Positions 1 to 7,629 of a stretch of 64,000 nt of DNA are shown one piece after another. Source of the stretch: Ignavibacteria bacterium (lineage in GTDB: Bacteria > Bacteroidota > Ignavibacteria > Ignavibacteriales > SURF-24); assembly GCA_025612245.1 (NCBI GenBank), contig JAAXKQ010000003.1:364977-428976 (forward strand). The letters run 5' to 3'. A program made the translations under genes and the position numbers. A model generated the notes under the pieces. That model saw only the letters and a list, made by a program, of their open reading frames with translations, was not told the DNA's origin and ran no database searches. Position 1 is the stretch's first letter, and each line of letters starts with the position of its first letter.

Positions 1-1066
1 CCATAAGGGCTTTTTCGCAGAGCGTATAGACTTCGTCAACCGAAATGTCGTCAATTATGTCAGACTTGCGTATAAATATTTTGTTGCTTCCTACGGGCGC
101 CCAGTTATAAGGGTTTGTAGGGCCGAATATGGAAACCTGGGGTGTAGGCGTAGTCCCGGCTACGTGCATTATGCCCGTATCGTTTGTAATAAACAGGTCG
201 GCCTCACTGATCATTGCTGCAACCTCGGGTATAGTCCTGTTAAAAAATAATGCGGGTTTTACCGTAACATACTTCTTAAGATAGTCAATTTCCTCCATGT
301 CAGCCGAGCTGCCAGTAAGAAAGAACCGGGTGCTATAGCTGTTGTTGAGCCTTTCGATCAGTTCGGCAAACTTCATAAGTGGCCACCTGTTGGGAGGCTT
401 TCCGGCTCCGACGTGCAGCCCGATTAAAAGCTCTTTAGCCTTAAGGCCATTGGACTGTATAAACTCGCTTGCATTTGCGGCATCTGCCGAATCAAATGTA
501 ATTTCAGAAGAATAGTTGTTTGTCGAAATGCCGAACGGGCGCAGCATATCGAGGCAGAACTCCGAGACGTTCTGGTCCGGGTGCCTGTTCCAGTCCATGG
601 ATACCCTTCTGTCGAAAAGAAAGCCGTACGGGTTACTCATGCCGTTTAACTCTCTTACGCCAACTCTTACCTTTGAATTCGAAAGACGCGCCATGATGTT
701 GCTGGTAAAAGAGATGGAAACCGTTACAGGAACAACCGCCAGGTCGTACTGCCTTCTTAAAAGTTTCCGGAACCTGGTAAAATAGCCCGGCCGGTAGATT
801 TTCCTTTTGTCAAAAACAAAGTACTCGTCTATAAACTTGTTTTTTGTTATGGCCGCAAAGTTCTGTGGGCTTACAATTACCGTCACCCTGGAACCGGGGA
901 AAGTTTCCTTTAATGCCCTGAAGAGCGGCACACAGGCAAGCAGGTCGCCAAGCTGGTTGTGCTGTCTTACGACCAGTATATTCTTCGGCCTGCCTATCTC
1001 AGTAGATTTAATTTCCCTTAGGGCAAATGCCTTTTTTATTAAGCTGTAAAATAGTTTCTTAAACAC
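1..1066 (-). CDS. Glycosyltransferase family 9 (heptosyltransferase-like), 3' end cut by the window edge
   Basis: The reading frame is open for 355 codons and runs off the left edge. The fold is that of ADP-heptose:LPS heptosyltransferases (GT9), which add sugars to lipopolysaccharide core at the inner face of the inner membrane. Visible family features are VVRQHNQLGD at about residues 32-41 (the N-terminal GD-ending loop), a conserved LHVGAG in the middle, and ITNDTGIMHVA followed by IFGPTNP near residue 300 (the nucleotide-sugar binding region). The start is the first possible one: GTG at 1066, seven codons after the stop of the upstream gene in the same frame, with a GGAAAAAG ribosome binding site. 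It is the last visible gene of the operon beginning with the pgeF-like gene. The acceptor sugar cannot be told; the family is secure. Confidence 0.9.
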   Translation of the reverse strand, partial: MFKKLFYSLIKKAFALREIKSTEIGRPKNILVVRQHNQLGDLLACVPLFRALKETFPGSRVTVIVSPQNFAAITKNKFIDEYFVFDKRKIYRPGYFTRFRKLLRRQYDLAVVPVTVSISFTSNIMARLSNSKVRVGVRELNGMSNPYGFLFDRRVSMDWNRHPDQNVSEFCLDMLRPFGISTNNYSSEITFDSADAANASEFIQSNGLKAKELLIGLHVGAGKPPNRWPLMKFAELIERLNNSYSTRFFLTGSSADMEEIDYLKKYVTVKPALFFNRTIPEVAAMISEADLFITNDTGIMHVAGTTPTPQVSIFGPTNPYNWAPVGSNKIFIRKSDIIDDISVDEVYTLCEKALM

Positions 1067-1084
1067 TTTCTTTTTCCGGGCTCG

Positions 1085-1351
1085 TTATTCTGAGTCTTTA
1101 TCCTTGTTATCTTTTTCTTCCGGCTTTTCAGGTTTTATCTCCTCGAACTCGGCATCAACAATATCTTTACGATTTATGTTATAATGGGTTTTCGTCTGTG
1201 CCTGCTGCCCGTTGTTTGTATACACATCGGAGCCATTTATATCGCTATTTCCTTTGCGGGTGCTGTTCTGCAGAAAAAGAGCATTTATTACGTTGCGGAC
1301 AAATCTATAAATAAAATAAAAAATTATTATCCATATTAAAATTTTGGTCAT
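1085..1351 (-). CDS. Small single-pass membrane protein, DUF4834-like
   Basis: This 88-residue protein has one N-terminal transmembrane helix (about residues 3-27, rich in I, F and V). A polar middle follows, then an acidic/lysine tail containing IVDAEFEEIKPEKPEEK. The architecture and the VDAEFEE motif resemble the DUF4834 family of Bacteroidota, whose function is not known. It starts two bases after the stop of the deoxynucleoside kinase, and the GT9 gene follows 18 bases after its stop, so it is clearly cotranscribed. I see no catalytic motif. The charged C-terminal tail would lie in the cytoplasm if the protein is N-out, but the topology is not decided by the sequence. Confidence 0.7.
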   Translation of the reverse strand: MTKILIWIIIFYFIYRFVRNVINALFLQNSTRKGNSDINGSDVYTNNGQQAQTKTHYNINRKDIVDAEFEEIKPEKPEEKDNKDKDSE

Positions 1352-1353
1352 GT

Positions 1354-2007
1354 CTAACCTTTTGATTCGGGTTTAAAGTATTCACTAATTCCCCTGTCTT
1401 TTCTGAATATCTGTGTATAGAGTTCGTCAAAATCTTTTTCATTATGCACAAAATCAATCTCGGTAGTATTCACAATGAGCAGCGGGGTACTGTTATATTT
1501 GAAGAAGAAGTTGTTATAAGCCTCACTGAGTTCTTCGATGTAGCTGCGCGTGATGTTACGTTCAATTCTCCTGTTTCTTCTCTTAATGTTATACATCAGC
1601 CTGTCTAGGCTCGACTGCAGGAAAACCACCAGATCGGGCTTCCTTAAGTCCCTGTGCAAAAGGGGAAAAAGAGTTTCATAGAGCTTCAGCTCGTCCCCTT
1701 CCAGGTTTAAATAAGCAAATATCCTGTCTTTATCAAAGATATAATCAGAGACCAGGAACTGGCTGAAAAGGTTTTCCTGGCTAAGCTGCTGAAGCTGCTT
1801 AAATCTGTTTATGAGAAAAAACATCTGTGTCTGAAAGGAATACCTCTTCCTGTCGCCATAGAACTTCTCAAGAAAAGGATTCTGTTCAAACTGTTCAAGG
1901 ACAAGATTAGCCCTTATCTTATCCGACAACTTGCGGGCCAGAGAGGTCTTACCGGCTCCAATGACTCCTTCAATAGCGATAAACTTTATCTCAGACATAT
2001 CAGGCAA
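1354..2007 (-). CDS. Deoxynucleoside kinase (dAK/dGK family)
   Basis: This is a 217-residue P-loop kinase that phosphorylates deoxynucleosides for nucleotide salvage in the cytoplasm. It has a Walker A motif GVIGAGKTS (about residues 14-22). A DYIFDKDRIFAYLNL segment matches the family's E/DRS-like substrate region, and an Arg-rich lid (YNIKRRNRRIERN) follows LQSSLDRLM. The size matches bacterial deoxyadenosine/deoxyguanosine kinases. The start is either TTG at 2007, which has GGAG seven bases upstream, or ATG at 1998; the spacing favours the TTG. Genes folK upstream and a small membrane protein downstream share its operon. The preferred base cannot be read from the sequence. Confidence 0.88.
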   Translation of the reverse strand: MPDMSEIKFIAIEGVIGAGKTSLARKLSDKIRANLVLEQFEQNPFLEKFYGDRKRYSFQTQMFFLINRFKQLQQLSQENLFSQFLVSDYIFDKDRIFAYLNLEGDELKLYETLFPLLHRDLRKPDLVVFLQSSLDRLMYNIKRRNRRIERNITRSYIEELSEAYNNFFFKYNSTPLLIVNTTEIDFVHNEKDFDELYTQIFRKDRGISEYFKPESKG

Positions 2008-2049
2008 ACGCCAGCTCCCAAATGTTTTAATTTATAAGTTAAAATTTAT

Positions 2050-2547
2050 TTACAATTCGGCAGATATTTTCCCAATAATCAGTTTCTCCAGCTCGCTCGT
2101 GCTGATCTCAGAGACTTTAATCTTAAGGACGGGGTGTTCAAACTCCGGGGCAATTTCCTTGAGCGGAACGAGCACGAAATCCCTCAGCAGCACTTCCCTG
2201 TGCGGCACGGTCAGCTTTTCACTGGAATAGACAGTGTTGTTATAGAAAAGCAGGTCTATATCAATTTCCCTCGGCCCCCACTTGGGCCCCTCCTGCCGGC
2301 CGATTTCCTTTTCCAGGTTTTTTATCCATGGGTGCAGCTCCATCAATGTGCGCTCCGAGCTGATCTGTATTACGGCGTTTAGGAACTGATTCTGCTCTTT
2401 AAGTCCGTAAGGCTCGGTTTCATAAACCGAGGATATCTTTTCCAGCTTCGTATCAGCATCGGCGCGAATTTTACTTACGGCTGCCTTCAGATAGTCTATT
2501 CTGTTGCCTTTATTAGATCCAAGTCCAAGAAATATATTTTCAGTCAT
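2050..2547 (-). CDS. folK: 2-amino-4-hydroxy-6-hydroxymethyldihydropteridine diphosphokinase
   Basis: HPPK transfers pyrophosphate from ATP to hydroxymethyl-dihydropterin, the step before dihydropteroate synthase in folate synthesis. The 165-residue protein shows GLGSNKGNR (residues 8-16), YETEPYG, and the signature WGPREIDIDLLFY (about 90-102). The two Asp residues of that signature bind magnesium, and PHREVLLRDFVLVPL follows. It lies 50 bases downstream of folB, the enzyme making its substrate, so consecutive pathway steps are adjacent. Length and motifs are complete. Confidence 0.96.
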   Translation of the reverse strand: MTENIFLGLGSNKGNRIDYLKAAVSKIRADADTKLEKISSVYETEPYGLKEQNQFLNAVIQISSERTLMELHPWIKNLEKEIGRQEGPKWGPREIDIDLLFYNNTVYSSEKLTVPHREVLLRDFVLVPLKEIAPEFEHPVLKIKVSEISTSELEKLIIGKISAEL

Positions 2548-2597
2548 ATCCTCTAAACGTTCCCTGAAAGTATAATGTTCAAATTAAGTTCCCTTTT

Positions 2598-2972
2598 TTA
2601 CTGAAGTTCTTCTCTGTCCTTAACAACTTCGGCCTCGACGTAATCGAGGTAGCCGCCTACAGGAACGTTGAGTTTTCTTACCCTGACGGCCACTTTATCG
2701 ATCCTTGGAAAGTCCAGAAGGAGTCCGTTGGCTATGTTCATGGCAAGGGTTTCTATGAGCTTATACTTTTTTTCAAGGGCCAGCTTGCATATGTACTTAT
2801 AAACCCTGTCGTAATTGACGGTTTCCTTCAGGTTATCGTGGCCCGATGCATCCTGAAAATCGGTATATATGTCCACATCGGCCTCAAACTTACCTCCCAG
2901 GTTCTGTTCTTCGGAAAAGAAGCCGTGATAGCCGTAAAATGTAGCTCTTTTGATTCTTAAAACGTTAATCAT
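2598..2972 (-). CDS. folB: Dihydroneopterin aldolase
   Basis: This enzyme cleaves dihydroneopterin to hydroxymethyl-dihydropterin and glycolaldehyde in folate synthesis. The 124-residue protein has the family start IKRATFYGYHGFFSEEQ, the conserved NYDRVYKYI segment and LIETLAMNIANGLL, whose Glu is in the active site. I chose ATG at 2972 over a frame extension to 2996, because AGGAGC lies directly upstream and the family begins near this Met. The start overlaps the stop of the EamA transporter (ATGATTAA), which implies translational coupling. folK follows. Confidence 0.95.
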   Translation of the reverse strand: MINVLRIKRATFYGYHGFFSEEQNLGGKFEADVDIYTDFQDASGHDNLKETVNYDRVYKYICKLALEKKYKLIETLAMNIANGLLLDFPRIDKVAVRVRKLNVPVGGYLDYVEAEVVKDREELQ

Positions 2973-3885
2973 TTGCTCCTGCTCTCTGCGCCACAAGATA
3001 ATTTTTCAGATCCTTAAAATTAGCAAATAAAATGGCTATTAGCACTAATGAACTTCCGATTAAATCCCTTGAAGTAAGTATTTCACCCATAAAGATCGCC
3101 CCTAACACCACGGCTACAATAGGGGTAACAAAGGAAGTAAGCGAGAGCAAAATAATATTTATTTTCTTCAGCAGCCAGTAATAGGTAGTAAAAGTTACAA
3201 TTGTGCCGAAAATGGCCAGATAAACGATTGAAACTACTGCTTTTGAATCCAGCTTTATGGCAGAAATATCCTCAAAAGCCAGTCCCATGAGTGTAAGTGT
3301 AACGCCGCAGATGAGGATCGGTATAAAATTCATAGTCAGCGGATGGAGGTGTTCGCCGTACTTTTTAACCGTAACAGCAATTCCAGCCTGCAGCACGGCA
3401 CCCAGTAAAACGGCTATCATACCCCAGAAGCTGAAGCCCGTATCCCAGGAAAGGTTTTTTGAGAAAATCACGAAAATCCCCAAAAATCCCAGTATCATTG
3501 CGGCAATCTTATCGCTGTTTACCTTTTCCTCAGGGATGGCAATGCGTGAAAAGATGACCACAAAGAAAGGCATCACGGCAAAAAGAATTGAAGCAAGCCA
3601 GGATGGAATATAGTTTTGCCCCCAGTAGGAAAGCCCGAAGGGGATTACAAATGAGAATACGCCAAGAATTATGTATAAAACAACCGAGCGCCTGTCGGTC
3701 TGAATTTTCACGCGCTTGTATTTCATGTAGATGTAAAGTGCAGCCGAGGCAAGCAGGAACCTGAAGCCTGCCGATAGGATCGGGGAAACAGAATCCAGAC
3801 CGATCCTGATTGCCATCCACGTAGAGCCCCATACCAGGCAGACCATTGTGTAGCCTAGAATAATTTTAATTTTTTCAGTGTTCAT
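2965..3885 (-). CDS. EamA/DMT-superfamily transporter
   Basis: This 306-residue integral membrane protein has about ten hydrophobic helices arranged as two five-helix EamA repeats. It opens with IILGYTMVCLVWGSTWMAIRIGL, and the second repeat begins near WGMIAVLLGAVLQAG. Members export or import metabolites such as amino acids, purines or nucleotide sugars, and the substrate is not predictable. The gene overlaps pgeF by 11 bases at its start and folB by 8 bases at its end. Its neighbours hint at a link to pterin or envelope metabolism, but that is only context. Confidence 0.9.
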   Translation of the reverse strand: MNTEKIKIILGYTMVCLVWGSTWMAIRIGLDSVSPILSAGFRFLLASAALYIYMKYKRVKIQTDRRSVVLYIILGVFSFVIPFGLSYWGQNYIPSWLASILFAVMPFFVVIFSRIAIPEEKVNSDKIAAMILGFLGIFVIFSKNLSWDTGFSFWGMIAVLLGAVLQAGIAVTVKKYGEHLHPLTMNFIPILICGVTLTLMGLAFEDISAIKLDSKAVVSIVYLAIFGTIVTFTTYYWLLKKINIILLSLTSFVTPIVAVVLGAIFMGEILTSRDLIGSSLVLIAILFANFKDLKNYLVAQRAGAND

Positions 3886-4621
3886 TGTTCCCCTTCATAG
3901 CAATTATTCCCAGAAGACGCCCTGAATTCAGGCCGTTTCTCCTGTAGGAATGCAGCAGATTATCCATCTGGAAAGTGCACAAATCCGAGACCTGTATGTG
4001 TGACTCTGGCACCCCGGCCTCAAGGAGAATATCCAGGTTTACCCCTTTTACGTCCAGAAGATACTTCTCACCCTGGGCTTTAAGGTACTTTTCGTCAAAT
4101 AGACCGGTAAATTCCTCTCCTACTTCGTAATTTTCCTGGCTTATTGAAGGACCGATATAGGCTATAAGGTCTTCTGGGCGGGAATTAAAGTCGTTTGCCA
4201 TTTTTTCCAGCACGTTTGCGAGGATTTTCTTCTGCGTTCCCCTCCAGCCCGAATGAACGGCTGCAATAACCTTGTTTTTAGTGTCATATAAAAATACCGG
4301 TGTGCAGTCGGCAACCGAGACCGCAAGGCCGAGGTTTTTCTTATCTGTCAGAAGCGCGTCGCTTTCGCCGCACATGCCTGCTTTTTGCGTATACGTGCAG
4401 ATGTCGCTATGCGTCTGTTTCTGCAGGGCAACGCTCTTTTCAGAAAGGTTCAATGCCTGAAAAAACTCCCTCCTGCTATCTTTTACTCTCTTCGGGTCGT
4501 CACCTACGGAAAGCGACATGTTAAAAAAGTAAGGGGATATGGCTCCGGAACTGATTTTTGTGCTGAAACCGAAAACAATTTCAGGATATTTCCTGAAAAT
4601 GAGACTTTGTAAGACTACCAT
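3875..4621 (-). CDS. pgeF: Peptidoglycan editing factor / laccase-domain protein (PgeF, YfiH family)
   Basis: The family includes the cytoplasmic E. coli protein that prevents misincorporation of L-Ser into peptidoglycan precursors; related proteins show copper-dependent polyphenol oxidase or purine nucleoside phosphorylase activity. Visible signatures are VSVADCTPVFLYD, AAVHSGWRGT (the Cys and His metal/active-site residues) and YIGPSISQENYEVG. The frame is open to 4735, but the extra 38 residues are hydrophobic and do not fit the family. ATG at 4621 gives a normal 248-residue protein, although its ribosome binding site is weak. It appears to be the first gene of the operon running to the left edge. 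Confidence 0.88.
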   Translation of the reverse strand: MVVLQSLIFRKYPEIVFGFSTKISSGAISPYFFNMSLSVGDDPKRVKDSRREFFQALNLSEKSVALQKQTHSDICTYTQKAGMCGESDALLTDKKNLGLAVSVADCTPVFLYDTKNKVIAAVHSGWRGTQKKILANVLEKMANDFNSRPEDLIAYIGPSISQENYEVGEEFTGLFDEKYLKAQGEKYLLDVKGVNLDILLEAGVPESHIQVSDLCTFQMDNLLHSYRRNGLNSGRLLGIIAMKGNNEH

Positions 4622-4735
4622 AAAAGATGATCTGCCTTTGGCTAAAAATTGTGGAAACTTTGAGAACTTTATAAAACTGCCCTCTAAAACTATCAAATAA
4701 TCCAAGAATAAAAAAGTAAAAAGGGAAGGCACCAT

Positions 4736-4865
4736 AAAAGGTATTATGATGGAAAATGAGGGGTAAAATTGCCGCTTTAACGGCTCCAGACCCGATTGCC
4801 CCGGTTCTGAATTGCATCGATCTAAATGGGCTAGTCAGGGGAAAAAAATTCTTAATTAGTTAAGC
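4736..4865. other. Intergenic region upstream of pgeF operon
   Basis: This gap precedes the pgeF operon and follows the terminator of the PLP enzyme gene. It should carry the operon promoter, but I see no convincing -35/-10 pair. It holds no gene that I can support. Confidence 0.4.
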
Positions 4866-4907
4866 AAAACTGCACAGCCCCGACTCTGAGGCCGGAGCTG
4901 CATGCAG
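4866..4907 (-). terminator. Probable Rho-independent terminator of the methionine gamma-lyase-like gene
   Basis: On the minus strand an imperfect stem (CTGCA...AGCTCCG pairing with CGGGGCT...TGCAG, with a small internal bulge and one G-T wobble) is followed directly by TTTTGC. It begins 36 bases after the stop codon at 4943, the right place and direction to end that transcript. Confidence 0.6.
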
Positions 4908-4942
4908 AATGGAACATTTCTCCACCTGGGAATTTGAACTAC

Positions 4943-6271
4943 TTAGACCACCTTCAGGCACTCCTCAAGGTCCAGCAGGAGGTCGTCCGTGTTCTCCAGC
5001 CCCAGAGCAAGCCTTATTCCCCCCGGGTCAATTCCCTTTTCATAAAGCTTGTCGGCAGGAACTACCGAATGCGTCATTGATGCCGGGTGTTCAATTAAGG
5101 TTCTTGTATGCCCAAGGCTTACGGCAAGTGTCATCGTATAAGCGTGGTCGGCTACATAATTCATGTATCTTCTTCCGTTCTCACGGCTTTCCTCGGGAGT
5201 TGAGCCCTTAAGGACAAAGTAAAGCAGGCTGCCAGGAGCAAAGTTGCCGTTAAAATCCACCATCTGCTTTTTGGCAAGCTCATAATACTTAAATTCCGGG
5301 AGTCCGGGGTAGTTCACAAATTCAACTTTAGGATGATGGCTTAAATACTCGGCAACCCTCTGTGCCGACTTTATCTGCTGGCGCTGCCTTACGGCAAGTG
5401 AAGGAAGCCCATAGGTCAGAATAGCCCATGCGCTTTTGGTATTCAGAACGCCGCCGAAATCCTTGCGGTAAAGCAAAAGCATGTCGCGGTAGATTTTCTT
5501 TCCAACGACCGCACCACCCATATCGGTCCCAAAGCCCCCAATACCCTTGGTAAGTGAATGCACTACAAAATCGGCCCCGAAATCGAGCGGCCTCTGGCAG
5601 AAAGGAGTAGAGAATGTATTGTCGACTACAATTTTTATCTGGTTGGCCTCGCTTCTGTCCTTGTTTGCCTCTTTTACGATCCCGGCGATTGCCTCGATGT
5701 CAATAATAACGAGGTTTGGGTTGGCGGGACTTTCAAAGTAAATTACCTTTGTATCCTTGCTGATCAGGCTTCCCAGATTTGCGGAATCAGTCAGGTCGGT
5801 ATAAGTTACCTTAATGTTATATCTGGGGTACCAGTTGTCAAGTAAAGATATCGTGCAGCCGTAGAGTGTTTTATGAGCAATAATCTCGTCCCCCGTTTTT
5901 ACCAGCATTCCCAGCACGCCCGAAATCGCCCCCATGCCGGAAGCAAAAGTTACGGCCATCTCCCCCTTTTCAATATAGGCCAGGTTTTCCTCAAGTATAT
6001 CTTTATTCGGTTCTCCAAGCCTGTCGTAAATGTAAATTGGCGTTTCGTCCTCACGCATGCTCGGGGTGTTGGCAAAGCTTATAAAGCCCTGCGCTCCTCT
6101 TTCAACCGAATCCAGCCTGAAGGTAGTTGAAGAAGAAATTGGTGAAACCACGTGGTGCGAATAATCCCATTTTGTGGTGATATTCTTCCCATAGATAAGG
6201 TGTGTATCCATGGAATACTTGGTGTCGTCGACTACCTTGTTGTTGTTTTTGACATTTGACTCAGTAGACAT
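4943..6271 (-). CDS. Cys/Met metabolism PLP-dependent enzyme (methionine gamma-lyase / O-acetylhomoserine sulfhydrylase type)
   Basis: This 442-residue fold-type I PLP enzyme belongs to the trans-sulfuration family. Family features are YDRLGEPNKDILEENLA, FASGMGAISGVL, FESPANPNL, VVDNTFSTPF, and the PLP lysine in VVHSLTKGIGG (about K242). It is roughly 60 residues longer than the neighbouring gamma-family enzyme, with an N-terminal extension and an insert before VVDNTF. AGGAGG precedes the ATG. A C-terminal IEHPASMTHS motif, also present in the neighbour, is the usual substrate-carboxylate region. Gamma-lyase, gamma-synthase and sulfhydrylase activities cannot be separated by eye. A 191-base gap to the next gene suggests its own promoter. 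Confidence 0.85.
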   Translation of the reverse strand: MSTESNVKNNNKVVDDTKYSMDTHLIYGKNITTKWDYSHHVVSPISSSTTFRLDSVERGAQGFISFANTPSMREDETPIYIYDRLGEPNKDILEENLAYIEKGEMAVTFASGMGAISGVLGMLVKTGDEIIAHKTLYGCTISLLDNWYPRYNIKVTYTDLTDSANLGSLISKDTKVIYFESPANPNLVIIDIEAIAGIVKEANKDRSEANQIKIVVDNTFSTPFCQRPLDFGADFVVHSLTKGIGGFGTDMGGAVVGKKIYRDMLLLYRKDFGGVLNTKSAWAILTYGLPSLAVRQRQQIKSAQRVAEYLSHHPKVEFVNYPGLPEFKYYELAKKQMVDFNGNFAPGSLLYFVLKGSTPEESRENGRRYMNYVADHAYTMTLAVSLGHTRTLIEHPASMTHSVVPADKLYEKGIDPGGIRLALGLENTDDLLLDLEECLKVV

Positions 6272-6462
6272 AAAGCCTCCTTCAAGTTGAATGTTGAGAG
6301 TTTTAAGTTCCGGCTTCAGGCAAAGCTCAAAACAAAGTGAGAGTGTGTATGAGACAACTTAAAACTGTTTTTGACGTTATTTATTTCTGACCCATTTATC
6401 CCTTTCCATTTATTTTTCCCGATTTTGCATAGCTTTAACACGTTAATAATATGCTTTTAACT

Positions 6463-7599
6463 TCAGATTTTCAACCCTCTTTCAATATCCTCTATAAGGT
6501 CCTCAACGTCCTCAATTCCAACCGAGAGCCTGACCAGGCTTTCGGTAAGGCCGAACTTTTCCTTCTCTTTCTTCGGCACCGAGGCGTGTGTCATTGAGGA
6601 AGGATGCGAGATGAGGCTTTCCACGCCCCCGAGGCTTTCACCCAGAGTAAATACTTTAACGCTCTTTAGCAGATGCCTGGCACGCTTCTCATCCCCAATT
6701 TCCAGGGATATCATTCCTCCGAAACCACGCATCTGCTTTCTGGCTAGCTCGTGCTGAGGATGCTCCTTGAGACCCGGATAAATGACTTTTTCCACGAGGC
6801 CCGATCCGTTAAAATGCTCTGCAATGGCAATGGCATTCTGATTATGCCTTTCCATTCTTACGGCCAGGGTTTTTGTTGAACGCAGTATCAGCCAGCAGTC
6901 GAAGGGCGAAGGCACACCGCCGGCGGCGTTCTGGACATATCTGAGCCTTTTGTGTATATCCTCATTATTTGTTATAAGAATGCCGCCTATGACGTCGCTG
7001 TGCCCGTTAATGTATTTTGTGGAGCTGTGGATTACGACGTCAATTCCAAACGTGAGGGGGTTCTGAAAGTACGGGCTCATGAATGTGTTATCCACAACGC
7101 TTATGAGGTTATACCTCCTGCAGACTTTTGCAGCCTCTTCAATATCGGTCAATACCAGCATCGGGTTTGTGGGAGTTTCAAGAAAAACGAGCTTTGTATT
7201 CTTCCTGACCGCCTTTTCTATGTTCGCTGCGTCGCTCGTATCGACCCAGGAGTATTCAATTCCGAAATCCTTCATTACAAGCTCAAAGAGGCGGTAAGTT
7301 CCGCCGTAAACATTATGCGAGCCTATTACGTGGTCACCTGCCTTAACGAGGCTCATGAGTGCGTGCTCGGCGGCAAGCCCCGAGGCAAAGGCAATTCCGT
7401 ATTTTCCTTTTTCCAGTGTTGCAACATTTTTTTCCAGTGCCTCGCGGGTCAGGTTCTGGGTTCTTCCATACTCATAGCCCTTGTGCTTGCCCAGTTCTTC
7501 CTGCGCGTATGTTGATGTCTGATAGATGGGAGTAATTACAGCGCCCGTTGTTGGGTCGGGCCTCTGCCCGGCATGAATAGCATCAGTTGAAAATCCCAT
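6463..7599 (-). CDS. Cystathionine gamma-lyase/gamma-synthase
   Basis: This is a 378-residue PLP enzyme of the trans-sulfuration family. It shows YEYGRTQNLTREALEKNVA, FASGLAAEHA, ETPTNPML, VVDNTFMSPYFQNPL, PLP lysine K195 in VIHSSTKYINGHSD, and SLGGVESLISHPSSMTHAS near the C-terminus. The length is typical for CGS/CGL. It starts 30 bases after the stop of cystathionine beta-synthase, so the pair most likely performs reverse transsulfuration (homocysteine to cystathionine to cysteine). That context favours the lyase role, though gamma-synthases have the same motifs. Confidence 0.92.
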   Translation of the reverse strand: MGFSTDAIHAGQRPDPTTGAVITPIYQTSTYAQEELGKHKGYEYGRTQNLTREALEKNVATLEKGKYGIAFASGLAAEHALMSLVKAGDHVIGSHNVYGGTYRLFELVMKDFGIEYSWVDTSDAANIEKAVRKNTKLVFLETPTNPMLVLTDIEEAAKVCRRYNLISVVDNTFMSPYFQNPLTFGIDVVIHSSTKYINGHSDVIGGILITNNEDIHKRLRYVQNAAGGVPSPFDCWLILRSTKTLAVRMERHNQNAIAIAEHFNGSGLVEKVIYPGLKEHPQHELARKQMRGFGGMISLEIGDEKRARHLLKSVKVFTLGESLGGVESLISHPSSMTHASVPKKEKEKFGLTESLVRLSVGIEDVEDLIEDIERGLKI

Positions 7600-7629
7600 A
7601 ATAATTCCTTTTTGTTTAATATTGAAAAT

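Noticed and set aside
516..1049. Plus-strand open frames of 80-89 codons
   Set aside because: They lie antisense to the GT9 gene, whose frame shows clear family motifs along the whole stretch.
4622..4735. Longer N-terminus for the PgeF-like protein
   Set aside because: The extra residues are hydrophobic and not seen in the family, and no ribosome binding site supports that start.
6272..6462. SAM or other riboswitch before the methionine-type PLP gene
   Set aside because: The 191-base leader shows no SAM-I, SAM-II or cobalamin core elements and no terminator hairpin near the start codon.
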